DNA from: Darksidea phi
Taxonomy: Eukaryota; Ascomycota; Dothideomycetes; Pleosporales; Lentitheciaceae
Reading direction: 5' to 3'
Assembly: GCA_030770425.1 (NCBI GenBank)
Contig: JASJFT010000023.1
Span: 1 to 64,000, forward strand
DNA: 64,000 bases
The notes below the pieces were generated by a model that saw nothing but the letters and a program-made list of their open reading frames with translations, had not been told where the DNA came from and made no database searches. The position numbers and the translations under genes were made by a program. Shown here one piece after another: positions 10,444 through 21,156 of this stretch. How positions within the stretch are numbered: the first letter of the stretch is position 1; each line of letters begins with the position of its first letter.

Positions 10444-13019
10444 TCACCCGAAAAACTCGCCCTCAACCAAACTCTCCCAAGCACGCCCCGTATCCCAAAC
10501 CCTCTGCATAAGCCCCCTCGCCCGCCGAACCTGCACCATACCAAACCCCTCAACACACCTCAACCTCTCCATAATTTTCTCACGCTGGCCCGGATCGCGG
10601 GCATCGCACCCCGCAGAAAACATGGGGAAAAGCAGACAAGCTTCCGCCGTGGAGCCGCGGCGGACTTTGTACAAAAGACCGATGATCTCGCGGACGGCGT
10701 GCTGTACAGCGGGGTCGGAGGAGGGAAGGTTCAGGACGCGACGGTAGAGGTGGATGAGGCCCGCCCAGTGGAACATTTCGTTTGTGGCATAGATTTCAAT
10801 GGCGTCCCAGGCGCCTTCGGACTCTGAGGTGGAGGAGGAACGGTGGTTGCAGCCCTTGTATACCATGCTGTCGGACAGGCCTTCTTCGAGGTCTTTTCGT
10901 ATGAGGGCGGCTTGGGCGGTGATTTCGCCGCAGGGACGGAAGCCCTCGCGGATGTTGCCGTCCGGGCCGATGCGGAAGGGCTCCACTTGCTTTGCGAGCT
11001 CGGCGATGCGGGCGAGGCTGCCGACACAGCGGTTCGTGAAGCCGGTCAAGCAGTCGATTTGGAAGTCTTCGTCTGCGGAGGCATTTTCAGAGGACCAGTA
11101 AAAGGAGCCGAGGGGTTGGTCGTTTTTGTTTCCGCTGAGCGAGCCGAGGACGTCGAGGTACGCGAACCATCGCGAGAGGAAGTAGGCGGCGCGGTCGGCG
11201 CGGTCCATACTCCGCGGACCGCCGCGAGTGATGATCATTTGTCTGGCCATAGTGAGGTGGTTTTGCCAGGAGATGGGTACTTCGAAGGTGTTTGGAGAGA
11301 TGATTTCTAGGGAGGCCATCATGATGGCTGGCGCGAGCGTGCTGTTTGTTATGTCGGATGGGTGGGTAGCGTTTGCAAGGGATTGGCGGAGATTGGGGAA
11401 GACATGGCGAACCCACACAGCGATGCGATTAGCGGGTTCTGCATGGGCTAGCATGCGGGCACGATGGGAGGCGGAGTAGGCGAGGAGGAGGGACATGATG
11501 TTATCATCCTTGACGGCCACTGTAGGAGTCAGCATATATCCAGTGTGGTGAGGAAATAAAACGTACTTTCCGGCAATATCTGCCTGAATGGATTCTTCTC
11601 GCAGTCATGCGGAACCAAAATTCGCGCAGTGTGGTTGAGAAAGTGATGAAAATACAGCAAGTTCATAGGGGACTCCAAAAGTAGAGGTGGAAGCGGTCCC
11701 AGCGACTTCGATATTTTGATAGGGACCGGTTTGGCATAGTACCCGCCGCGTTCGAATGCCATATCGTTGCTTCGGAACTCATATGCCCGGCCGTAGGTGC
11801 TCTCACCGTCCAGGTCCATAGTGCCACTAGGAGGGCTGAATATGGCTATAGCATTCAGGTCGTCATTATGGGGGGTGTCGAGATCAGGCAATCCGAGGTC
11901 GTAACCGTAGGTAGTGTACTCCTCGTCGCCGATCGGATACTGGCGACCGTGCTGGATGCTTTGTTGGCCACCACCGGAGGGCCCCGCAAGGAGTGATTGC
12001 ACCGACATTCTGCGTAGATCTGGAGGAGGATACTGTGTACCGGATTGGGCCGATATAGTTGGTAATATCGGTTCGTCTGTGTCCACTGACGAGTTCGGCG
12101 TCAGCGGCGTCGTCATGAAGGGGCTGAAAGGCGTTCGCGGACCTGGCCGTGGAGAATATGCTTCTGAGGTGGCTGGTGACTCTGCGGAATAGCTACGCTT
12201 GTGGCGGTTGTAGAATGGCTCTATCAATTCTGTGTACTGGCGACTGTTCGGTCCCGAATTGGAGCTGTTCCGCACTGGGGGTAGCATGGATGGCGGGGAG
12301 TCCCTAGAGATAGAAGGGTAGTTTGCCGTGCTAAAGTTGAGGCTTTCGAAATTGGATGCAGCAGGTGACGGATAATCAAAGGCTCCCGGATGCCGACGAG
12401 TATCTAACGAAGCCGATACACGATGGTCTTGCAGTGTTTGCGAATATGAGCTCTGATCAAACAACTCGCCCACAGCCAACGCGGGTTGCAACTGTGCCTG
12501 GCTCATCCGCACCAGATCGGGATCAATCATCGATGGGTTGGAGGTAGGAACGGAAGTAGCAGAATGCGATCGTCCATGGCCAAACATGTTCCCTGGTCGC
12601 GGCACCTCAGGGGTTCCAGGCGGAAACGGAGGCGACACATCGTCGTCGAACGATAGCGTCCCCATGTACGGACTACTTGTGGTGCTTGACGCTCCGGATG
12701 CAGAACCAGTTGCGCTCTGATCCCTCTTCGTACGGCCGCCCCAATTCAGTCGGATGGAGTAGTCGCATGTTTCCCCTTGGCGCTCACAGTTGGTGCATCC
12801 AGGTTTCTCCTCCCCGCTATAGAACGATTAGTCGAACGGCCAGAACATTGTTTCTCGGATAAGGGATATTACCATTTAACCTTGCGCGCCTTGCACGGCC
12901 TACACTGAGTTAGACTCAACCCTTACTATACAAGAAGGGCAGCACAGGCGATCTTACCAACATCCATTGCGGGACCGCCTCTTAGGCTCTCCAGCCCCAG
13001 GTTTCTTAGGCCGCGGCAT
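10444..13019 (-). CDS. Zn(II)2Cys6 transcription factor
   Basis: Four exons on the minus strand, 13019-12958, 12899-12873 (27 nt), 12816-11567 and 11519-10444, give 804 aa. The zinc cluster lies at residues 20-47 with Cys20, 23, 30, 37, 40 and 47 (CWPCKARKVKC then CTNC and ETC). It is preceded by a basic MPRPKKPGAGEPKRRSRNG. The cluster is interrupted by the first two introns, so it appears in no single ORF. Residues ~60-340 are S/P-rich disordered sequence. The C-terminal half (FHHFLNHTARIL, LLLAYSASHRARM) looks like the Fungal_trans_2 effector domain. A nuclear DNA-binding regulator is certain as a class. The target pathway cannot be told from sequence, and no gene cluster adjoins it. Confidence 0.9.
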
Positions 13020-14524
13020 TGTTCCCTAGCTCACCAGTGTCGATGGAAGTATGGTGCTTGTGGATACCCAAGGGACGGATCGACCCTCAGCTTTAAGGGA
13101 AGGTGGTCAAGTATAGCGCAGGAGCTGAGCTGCTAAGCTGAATCTCGAAGACGATGCTTGATATCGTGGAATGGAGCGGGGGGTGTTGGCAAGCGCGTGC
13201 AGCTAGGCCGGAACTGCATATGCATGGATAGCGCCATGCAAACCACTTGGCGTGCCTTGTAAGTGAGAAAAAGGCGTAGCTTACGCGGTGCTAGTCGGCT
13301 GCGACTACGACTACGACGTGCATGTGGATGTCGCCAGCTGTTTTCTTTCTCATGATGCGCAATGAGTGGGGGTACGATAAGCACCCCGCAGATCGGCCAA
13401 CTCCAGCGGCGATCCCTGTGTGACATCTCTTTAGGCGATCTTGTATGGGAGCCGGAGGAGATATTTCCTTTTTGCCGACCTTTGCAAAACTAATCAGTCG
13501 CCCCCTAATCAAGCGGACTTGCTCTTCTCCTCCCCTAAAGCAAGCCATTCACCACCTGCGACTCGCATCACTGTCTAAGCCATAATCGGCATCCAAACAC
13601 ACCGACACCAATTTTCATGCAACTCGCGCGTCAGGGCGCGGTGCCAGCCACAAACAGATCCATCCCACGGGGCCGACGGCTATTGACGAAGAAATGAGTC
13701 TGACATGCATCAATCTCAACGTATTACAGGCCATCGACTTTGGTTCCATTACTTAACAACCCCCCTTAAGAGCTGAATCCCGCATCGCCGTGCTGCACCA
13801 CAGCCACACGCAGACATATATATTTTCTCCCAAAAATAATCCTAGCCCTACGGGTCGGTATGTCGTCGACGTGGCGCAAAAAGGGCGCGATTTCCAATGC
13901 AACGCTCCCTGTTCCCATCGACGTAGCGCTGCGCGTACCTGACGCCCACTGTAAAAGATTGCCTGTTTCGTGCGTGTCCTTGCGGTGCGGCTTGTGGCTG
14001 TGGCATAGTGCGTGAGTGAGCAACTTCGTATAAAACGGGCCGTGGCAGAACGTGTACCTTCGGTGCGTGAGGTTCCGATATGATTCAATTGGCAGTGTGT
14101 AGGATGAGGCCGAAATGACACAACATCTTCACCGCAAGATGACACCCCGACGCTTATGCACCGAATATTCTGTCGGCGGCAACCGTAGCGAGTTCTCCCC
14201 ATGACTTCGCTACACCTCTTGGCATCTCCGTCACACGGCGCCGAAAGCTGCGGGTCTAGCTATAATTAACCGTGCCGAAAACCATTGATGCATTTCTACA
14301 TGTGTCATGGAAGATTGTGATTTAGTGGTGAACACGGAGTGTTACTCTTCACCGTTGCAATGCTGGAAATAGTACCGTGCATGAACCAATCTACGAACTC
14401 AAACCCAACCATCCAATGACAACACACTATCCTCTGATCCTATGTTGATCTATCCTCCAGACCCCGTCGAACATGCACAAGCAGACGGAAACCCATCTTC
14501 ACACACCCGCAGATACCACCACTC
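13020..14524. other. Intergenic upstream of the Zn2Cys6 gene
   Basis: About 1.5 kb covering the zinc-cluster gene promoter and the 3' side of the next minus-strand gene. Several short ORFs (up to 149 codons on the minus strand at 13753-14202) have no recognisable content. No RNA gene or repeat seen. Confidence 0.55.
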
Positions 14525-15655
14525 TCATGAACTACTCGCGAGGAGCGGCGGAAACAGAAACAGCACTAGCTGCACAACATACGGCAGAATACCCACCGTC
14601 ATATCCGTCAACCTCCTCGCCTCCTTCTCTGCCTCCTCGTCCCATGGGGCCTTCATCATGTCGACGATGGCGATCATGACCAGGGCGCACTTGGTCAAGA
14701 TGCACCAGACAAGGCAGGCGCCCATCGCGATGTAGACAAATGGATGCAGTTTATAGGGATTGGTCGAAAACGAGTCTTGGATACAGGTCCAGAGGAAAGG
14801 GGGCCACGTCTTGATGAACGCGGGCCACTTCTGTCTGTCCTCCCATTTGAACTCGGGGATGTAAGGACGCTGACCAATGTCCTCAATGCGGCTGACGTCG
14901 CTGGAATCGGACATGGCTTCGATGTTTTCGGTGGTGCGGTCTTTGCTGGGACCAGAGGGACTCATCATCTCAGTTATGGCGCTCAGGTCATGCTCTCTGT
15001 TGTAGGGACTCGTGAGTGGGAAACGGTGGACGCTTTGACTCGGACTCCTATGGCTGAAACGTAGGTGGCTAGAAGTGGGGCTTATATGGCTGAAGGGTAG
15101 TTGACTAGAATGGTGGGAACGGCGACCTCTTCCGGGATTGTAAAAGTGAGGGTCGTTGAGATAAGCCTCAGAATAAGCGCCCAGGACGGGGGAACCAATG
15201 TCTGATTGCAGCGAGGGTACCGGGCGGTAAGCAACGTTGGATAGCGCCGGTGGTAAGGAGTGGTGGTGTTGACTATCACGGAGGAATGCGATCACGTCGT
15301 TGATGGTAGATTCACGGATGTGGCGATAAAGCGGGTTGTTGAGGAGAGCGATTTGGTCCGGTGTGTGGACCTCTGGATCAGGTAAAGGCATGGTGGCGGG
15401 TGTAATGACGAAGTGTGGGTTGGGATCCGCGTCGCTGTGTTCGTCAGTGCTAGAACGCTGGTGTCGCTGGGTCGTTGCGTTCTGGTTCTCGTCGTCGTTG
15501 TTGTCGTCCTCCTCTTTCGTGATAGAAAGCGGCGCCCTCTTCTTGACAGCCTGGCGACCCTGAACGCTTAAGTTGTCGCGGCTGGAAGAATCCATCACCA
15601 CAGACTGGATCGAGCCAATGCTGCTTCGCCTAGGAAAAGGTAACAGCCTGGGCAT
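14525..15655 (-). CDS. Hypothetical protein with C-terminal membrane segments
   Basis: Single exon, 376 aa, starting at the first in-frame ATG (MPRLLPFPRRSS). The frame is open a little further upstream, but only from a GTG and with a stop just beyond. Residues 1-280 are polar and disordered, rich in S, H, P and D, with an acidic patch (EEDDNNDDE). Near the C terminus are a hydrophobic helix (FVYIAMGACLVWCILTKCAL, at about 303-325) and a second one (VGILPYVVQLVLFLFPPLL, about 353-373) that ends the protein. A short charged loop separates them (PWDEEAEKEARR). This suggests a tail-anchored or hairpin membrane protein with a long cytosolic N-terminal part. I do not recognise the family. Confidence 0.7.
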   Translation of the reverse strand: MPRLLPFPRRSSIGSIQSVVMDSSSRDNLSVQGRQAVKKRAPLSITKEEDDNNDDENQNATTQRHQRSSTDEHSDADPNPHFVITPATMPLPDPEVHTPDQIALLNNPLYRHIRESTINDVIAFLRDSQHHHSLPPALSNVAYRPVPSLQSDIGSPVLGAYSEAYLNDPHFYNPGRGRRSHHSSQLPFSHISPTSSHLRFSHRSPSQSVHRFPLTSPYNREHDLSAITEMMSPSGPSKDRTTENIEAMSDSSDVSRIEDIGQRPYIPEFKWEDRQKWPAFIKTWPPFLWTCIQDSFSTNPYKLHPFVYIAMGACLVWCILTKCALVMIAIVDMMKAPWDEEAEKEARRLTDMTVGILPYVVQLVLFLFPPLLASSS

Positions 15656-16029
15656 TTCAGGCGTATGAAGCTGTGTTTGCTGCCTGGCTGCTTCTGCGTT
15701 ATAGGCTGAGAGGGTTGAGATGGAGTGGAGCGGTGCAATGAAGGAGGGAACTGGGAGACGAGCGGAGGACACTGAGTTTCTTGTTTACGCTGACGTAATG
15801 TAAACCACGATGGAGATTGGGAAGCGGTAGTGAGGGGGGAGGGAGGAGGATGCCGGATACTTCGCGCTTTCTTCATGCATCATCTCAACTATTACTGAAG
15901 CTCGACGCAACCCACGAGAAGATAGAAGTGTTCAAACTTGACGCGAATTCTTCATATACTCCCGATGCCTGTCCCCTCAGCTCTTCGAAGAGATTCGTGT
16001 TAAATCACAGACATAAGCTTCCAAGATTC
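15656..16029. other. Leader/promoter of the membrane protein gene
   Basis: Between the DPH4 stop and the start of the downstream minus-strand gene. It is pyrimidine-rich on the minus strand, as in fungal leaders. A short upstream exon cannot be excluded, since acceptor-like CAG words occur. No separate gene seen. Confidence 0.5.
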
Positions 16030-16638
16030 TCACCCCTCTTCAACATCAAACCCCACCCTAACCCACAAACTACACCCCTCACAACCCACCAAAACCTCCT
16101 TCTCTCCCCTCTGCTCCGCCTCTTCAAGTTGCGCTTCCATAATTCTAAACCCTTTCGCAGCACCACATCTACACGCTCTCGTCCACTCGACCTCTCCCCC
16201 TCCTTCTCCGCCCTCTTCCCCATTCCCATCCTCATTCGCAAGCACTTGTTTATCCTCTGCCGTACGCGTGCGAACCGTACACTCAAAATCCTCAAGATCC
16301 AGCCCCTCAAGTCCTAGCACAAAATCCCCTGTCCCCCTTGTCTCACCAGCACGTCCAACAACCCAACGGTCATACTCCGCCCTCCTCTCCCCATCTCCCA
16401 ACACAGCAAAAGCCTCTTTAACATCATCCACCGTATACATCCTTTGCATCTCCTTCTCAACAGTCGACTTGTGCTTCACATTATCTTCCGATGCTTTCAC
16501 TTTATCCGGATGTGCGCTCAACAACGCATTTCTATACGCCTTTCGTACTTCCTCTGTGGAGAGCTTAGAGGAGGAATGATATACGGAAGTAGGAGGCTCG
16601 AGGCCGAGGATAAGGTAGTACTCTTTCGTGTACGTCAT
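16030..16638 (-). CDS. DPH4: Dph4, DnaJ-like diphthamide biosynthesis protein
   Basis: Single exon, 202 aa. It has an N-terminal J domain with the HPD motif at residues 43-45 (LLSAHPDK). A CSL-type zinc module follows at the C terminus, with Cys156, Cys158, Cys186 and Cys189 (ACRCGAAKG and VGCEGCSLWVRV). This pairing defines Dph4/Jjj3, which works with Dph1-Dph2-Dph3 in the first step of diphthamide formation on eEF2, by electron delivery and Fe-S support. The acidic linker (EDGNGEEGGEGGGE) is typical for this family. A second diphthamide gene, DPH6, lies about 28 kb away in this window. Cytosolic. Confidence 0.92.
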   Translation of the reverse strand: MTYTKEYYLILGLEPPTSVYHSSSKLSTEEVRKAYRNALLSAHPDKVKASEDNVKHKSTVEKEMQRMYTVDDVKEAFAVLGDGERRAEYDRWVVGRAGETRGTGDFVLGLEGLDLEDFECTVRTRTAEDKQVLANEDGNGEEGGEGGGEVEWTRACRCGAAKGFRIMEAQLEEAEQRGEKEVLVGCEGCSLWVRVGFDVEEG

Positions 16639-17566
16639 CGGGATTTTATTGTTTGTTTCGTGGGTCGAGGGGTCGAGGTTTGGCTGGGATGCTTCGGAGC
16701 CATCGGGGGTTGTTGGAGGTCTACGTGCTTGAGTGGGAAACTAGGGACTCGCAGTGAATAATTTTTTAGATGCTGAGACGATTTTCTTGCTCTTTTCACG
16801 CGACCAACACGTGTCTGACCGTCGCCATGTCGCTGCGTCTAATGGCAAGGCTTTCTTCGGGAGTGAGGTGAAAGTTCCCGAATTCTTTTTTCCGGTAGCG
16901 GTAGTGGGGCACCTTCCTCCCGCGTGCCGTCTACTGGTCAGCGTCTCACCTGCACATGTTAGAGCGACGATTACCGACGCAAGATAACAAGTGTGTCACA
17001 TCACGGTTCCGCAAGTCAGGCTACGCCATGTTGAAATATAGAGGTTTCTTCAGCCTAACCTAAGAGTGCAGTCATGTCGCCTTGCCGTGAAGCGCGTTGG
17101 AGTATCTGAACCCACTCCATGAACCTGAGGATGATGCACGACCTGAAAACAAGGTATAGCATGAGGGGAACCTGCCTAGCTGTCCGCTTTGCCAAGAAAG
17201 GGTACAGGGTGTCGATGGTGCAAGAAAAGGAAGACAAGCGGGAAACACCCGGGGTAGCATAGAGACAACCATACACAAACCCACAGCCTACACTATTAGC
17301 TCGCGCCATAGAAAAATAGGAAGAGAGCAAGATAGTGCCGCGGATGCAAACATGCAGCCACAGCGGGCTACATGAGGGAAGAGGGCAAGTGCTGGGTACA
17401 GAGGAAAACATAAGTCGTTGGGGAATCCATCCGCTCGCTGAAAACCGATTTCCGATACATACACTCAACTCCTTAGACGCTCGCTGCCGACAGCTTGCTT
17501 CGTCTACCAATGGATAGATGTAGGCGGCTGGTGAAGGAAAACAAGGTCGAGAGATCGGAGATGCGA
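16639..17566. other. Intergenic between 14-3-3 3' end and DPH4 5' end
   Basis: Holds the DPH4 promoter and the 14-3-3 3' UTR. A 151-codon minus ORF (17055-17510) has no recognisable content and probably lies in the 14-3-3 3' UTR. Confidence 0.5.
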
Positions 17567-18881
17567 TTAAGCAGCGGCAGGCGCCGGAGGCTGCTCCTCG
17601 GTCGGCTCGGCAGGCTTCTCAGCTTCGGCGGCCTTGGGCTCCTCCTTGGGCGCAGTCTCGCCAGAAGTCTCAGCCTCAGCACCGTCCGACGACGTCCAGA
17701 GGGTAAGGTTGTCGCGAAGGAGCTGCATGATCAGGGTAGAGTCGCGGTAGGATTCCTCGGACAAGGAGTCGAGCTCGGCAATGGCATCGTCGAAGGCCTG
17801 CTTGGCGAGGTGGCAGGCGCGGTCGGGAGAATTCAAGATCTCGTAGTAGAAGACCGAGAAGTTCAGCGCCAGACCAAGACGGATGGGATGGGTCGGGGTG
17901 AGCTCGGTCTGAGCAACGTCCGTTGCCGTCTAACATATTATGGTTAGTATCGAAGTATGCAAAATAACTGCTGACGATTGCGTCATACCTTGTACGCCTC
18001 GTGGGCAGCAGTCGCAGCGACCTTGCGCTTCTCGCCAGACGCGAACTCGGCAAGATAACGGTGGTAATCACCCTTCCTGTGTTCGCGGACAGGTTAGCAT
18101 GCGCTGGGCCACTGGCGCATCGCCGGGAACGCCGGGAGACTCACATCTTGTGGTAGAAGACCTTGGACTCGCCGGACTCGGCTTTGGGGATGAGGGACTC
18201 GTCGAGCACGTTGAGCACATCCTGGCAAACCTTCTCGAGCTCCTCCTCGATCTTCTTGCGGTACTCCCGGATGGTGTTGACATGCTTGTCTGAGCCCTTG
18301 GACTCCTCCTTCTGCTCAATCGAGGAGATGATGCGCCACGAAGCCCGTCGTGTGCCGACCACGTTCTTGTAGGCTACGGACAGGAGGTTGCGCTCGTCGA
18401 CGGTCAACTCGCCGCCGATCTGCGTTTGCGTTAGTGTGCGCGCTTCGGTGAGCTCGTCGTCGTCGTCGTCGCGGCCGGCGGGGGGCGGGACGGGTAGCGT
18501 TGGCATACCTTGGCGACTTCCTAAACAACAGTCAGTCTATAAGCGCAGAGGACTTGCGGCTCCCGAGGCTTTACTAACCTTCATGTACGTGACCATCTCT
18601 ATAGAACAACAACGTTAGCGACGCGGTGCGGGCGACACGGCGGGACGCCAGCACTTACCATCGTAGCGCTCGGCCTGTTCACAGAGCCTGGCGAGAAACG
18701 TCTTGCTGTTGGCGAGTCAATGGGGGGCCATGGTAGAGTGCCATGCGTGGGTGTACCTTTCGCGCTGGGGAGTACATTAGCATGGCTGTTGACGTTTATC
18801 GTGCACCGTAGCGGGGCCGTCCCGCTGCACTGAGCGGGCGGGGAACAGTGGCGATAACAAAGTACATACCTCGTTCGCCAT
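17567..18881 (-). CDS. BMH1: 14-3-3 protein (Bmh type), eight exons including microexons
   Basis: Minus-strand exons 18881-18870 (12 nt), 18764-18757 (8 nt), 18705-18659 (47), 18598-18579 (20), 18520-18509 (12), 18419-18145 (275), 18076-17989 (88) and 17929-17567 give 274 aa. The protein starts [19 protein letters not shown] and carries the 14-3-3 signatures [13 protein letters not shown], the phosphopeptide-pocket region around [13 protein letters not shown], and [13 protein letters not shown]. The acidic/Ala-rich tail after LTLW varies between members. The 8-nt exon is needed: joining exon 1 straight to exon 3 puts a stop in frame after ten codons. Role by family: cytosolic dimeric adaptor that binds phosphoserine proteins in signalling, cell cycle and metabolism. 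It is the only 14-3-3 gene in this window; a paralogue elsewhere is likely in ascomycetes. Confidence 0.95.
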
Positions 18882-19909
18882 TTTGATGGGCTTGCAGGTG
18901 ATTTGGGGGGTGTGGATAGGGTGTTGGACGTGGGCGAAGGTGGAGAGGATCGTGGGTGAGGTAAGTTTGGATTGTGGGTCGGCTGTTGTTTGAGGGCAGG
19001 CTGCGCTTTTTGACGTCCGAGAGCCAACTCACGCCTTCCCCAACTCCGCTGGCCCCAACGGCTCTAATCCGCCAACAACCACGAAACCACCGGGCAACCA
19101 TTCACTCTCCCCATTCTGCCTCACTTCCACCTCGCTTTCGCCTCGCTCCACCTCACTTCCGCCTCTGCGCCCCCGCCGCTCCGCCCATGGATGCCGGCCG
19201 GAGCGCGCTCGACAGGGGCTCACGTGACCACAACATCGGGACGCCGCCTGCAACAACACCGCCCACGACATGACATGCGTTCGCAGCCTCTGTTCCGCCC
19301 GCGCTCTGCCACCTTCGACGAGCATCTGTCACACCAGTCATGTGCGCCGCTAGCAAGTAAAAAGCAGCCAAGCGGGGGGGGGCTGTGACGGCCAATCATC
19401 CCCGCTGGAACCAGATGGAAAACTTGGACGGATTCCAGCAGCACGCGAAGCACGCCGGTGATTCGTGCCACTCCCCAACCAAAATGCCTCTTCTTGCTCG
19501 CGTTTCAGGCCAGTCAAAGACCCAACCATCTCCTCTCCGGCAATGCTACTACAGAGACGCCCACTATCTATCTGGCACATGGCAAAACCGGGCTGGCAGG
19601 CATTGCATCATCCGTCTCCTGCGTTTGCCCAGCATACAAGCACCAGATATCGGGGTGTACCGTGGACACGATAAATATAGTGCGTAATCAATGTTATCGT
19701 GACCCTGCTGTGCTGCCAGCATCGCAGCTATGCGACTGTCGTCATGCCGCAACATTATGCTGTGTTTGGGTCCCGCAATGCATCTCGATCAATCAACGAC
19801 AATTTCCTACCTGGGTATCGTATTCTCAAAGAAGCTCGTAAATCCCAAACTGTTTTACATAGAGTACATCCGCATGGCCTTCTAGAAGCGCCTCGCAACA
19901 CACAATGCT
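18882..19909. promoter_or_regulatory. 14-3-3 promoter region and FMP32 3' side
   Basis: About 1 kb. The part next to the 14-3-3 gene is pyrimidine-rich with an E-box at 19220-19227. The distal part follows the FMP32 stop and carries only chance ORFs. Confidence 0.5.
19220..19227. promoter_or_regulatory. E-box palindrome TCACGTGA
   Basis: A perfect 8-bp palindrome with a CACGTG core, about 340 bp upstream of the 14-3-3 start. CACGTG is the known site of fungal bHLH factors such as Cbf1. A role here is inferred from word and position only. Confidence 0.3.
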
Positions 19910-20826
19910 TCACATCAGCAAACGCCAAACACCCAGCATGAGCGCCGCCGTGCCCGTACAAACGCCCCTGCGAACACATTAGTACTCCCTCAAATGCACT
20001 CCAGAGGGTGGTGCAAACGTACATAAGCCACTGCAGCGTCGAGAACTTGACGGCCTCGAGTCGTTCGCGCAGTTGCGCCGTTTCCTGCTCGATCCTCGTC
20101 TCGGTCTCTTTGAGCTTGAGCTCCTGCACATTGGCTTCCTCCCTTATGCGCCCCTTCTCGAGATTGAGGTCTAAGCGAACAGAGGCTTGGGTACGTTGTA
20201 TCTCATCGCGTAACCGCGAGTTTAGCTTTGCCAGCTCGTTTGTCAAGCGCTCGTGCGAGGCGCGTGTGAGGGAGGACTCGGTCGAATCGGCGGTCATGAG
20301 TTCAGAGCGAAGTTTGGCGAAGTCGACTTTCTGCGTGTAGGTTGCTTTCTCTTGGTCTTCGCGGAGGACCATGGTTCGGGTGAGGTTCTGGATGCTGCAG
20401 AGCTTAGCATATACCGAATCGAGGGTAAAAAAGAGAGAAAACACACCTCTCCTCGATGACATCGCTCAAGACCCTCATCATGGCCACTGCTTGCTCCTCT
20501 GTGAACCCTTCATCTTTCAATCGTTGCACAAACTTGAGCGTGTCGAAATGGTGGTCTTTGGATTGTATAGCTGTTGCACTGAAATCTCTTCGCAGACGAA
20601 CTCCTGGTGTAGAGCTCCTTGCTATACATTGCTGCCATCGTGGGACCTGAAAACGTGGGCACGTTGCCGTTGGTCGTGGTCGTGTTGCTCGTTCCGATGA
20701 CGCCGAGTGAGCCCCACGCGAGCGTGCTGCAACTGCGCTGCCGAATGTGGTAGGCTTGCAGGCTCTGGAGCTTCGCGCGAGCTGCGGTAATATAAACCGT
20801 GGTATTGTCATCGCCGAGGTCGCCAT
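19910..20826 (-). CDS. FMP32: Fmp32-like mitochondrial coiled-coil protein (MCUR1/CCDC90 family)
   Basis: Three exons on the minus strand, 20826-20447, 20394-20023 and 19967-19910, give 269 aa. An Arg/Ser-rich presequence is followed by the family core (FDTLKFVQRLKDEGFTEEQA, VMRVLSD-like region, then TRTMV). A long coiled coil spans about residues 145-245, rich in E, K, R and L. The last exon is only 58 nt and encodes the C-terminal membrane helix (GVCTGTAALMLGVWRLLM). In yeast, Fmp32 is an inner-membrane protein linked to cytochrome oxidase assembly or proline metabolism; the animal MCUR1 regulates the calcium uniporter. Which role applies here cannot be told. Reading through the last donor would replace the membrane helix with unrelated sequence, so the short exon matters. 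Confidence 0.88.
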
Positions 20827-21156
20827 AAATCGCGGTGTGCCCTTGGTTACTGCGAACTTTTAGTTGATAGATCGTCGCTTCGAAGCGGCTTCGGAAGTAG
20901 ATTTCTGAATGACTAAGCGAACTCTCTTATCACACCAGACGTCTCCCTCGAATACGAGTTATTCATACAACAGTTGAATTGTCATGTCTCTGGCTCGCAC
21001 ATTCAAAGTCAGTGTCTCAAAGGTATCATTGCCGTGAAATAAGCATCGCTCGAGAATGTACAACCATCCAAACTTCCACACCACCACGCATCATTACCCG
21101 TTCGCCTGCTCAGTCGCTCAATTCGTCCGGTATTACATACGCTTAGAAAACACCAT
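20827..21156. other. Intergenic upstream of FMP32
   Basis: 330 bp between the stop of the PhoD-like gene and the FMP32 start, both on the minus strand. It must hold the FMP32 promoter and the upstream gene's 3' UTR. No distinct site recognised. Confidence 0.5.

Noticed and set aside
13753..14202. 149-codon minus ORF
   Set aside because: Composition is random-looking, with no domain and no splice-consistent extension.
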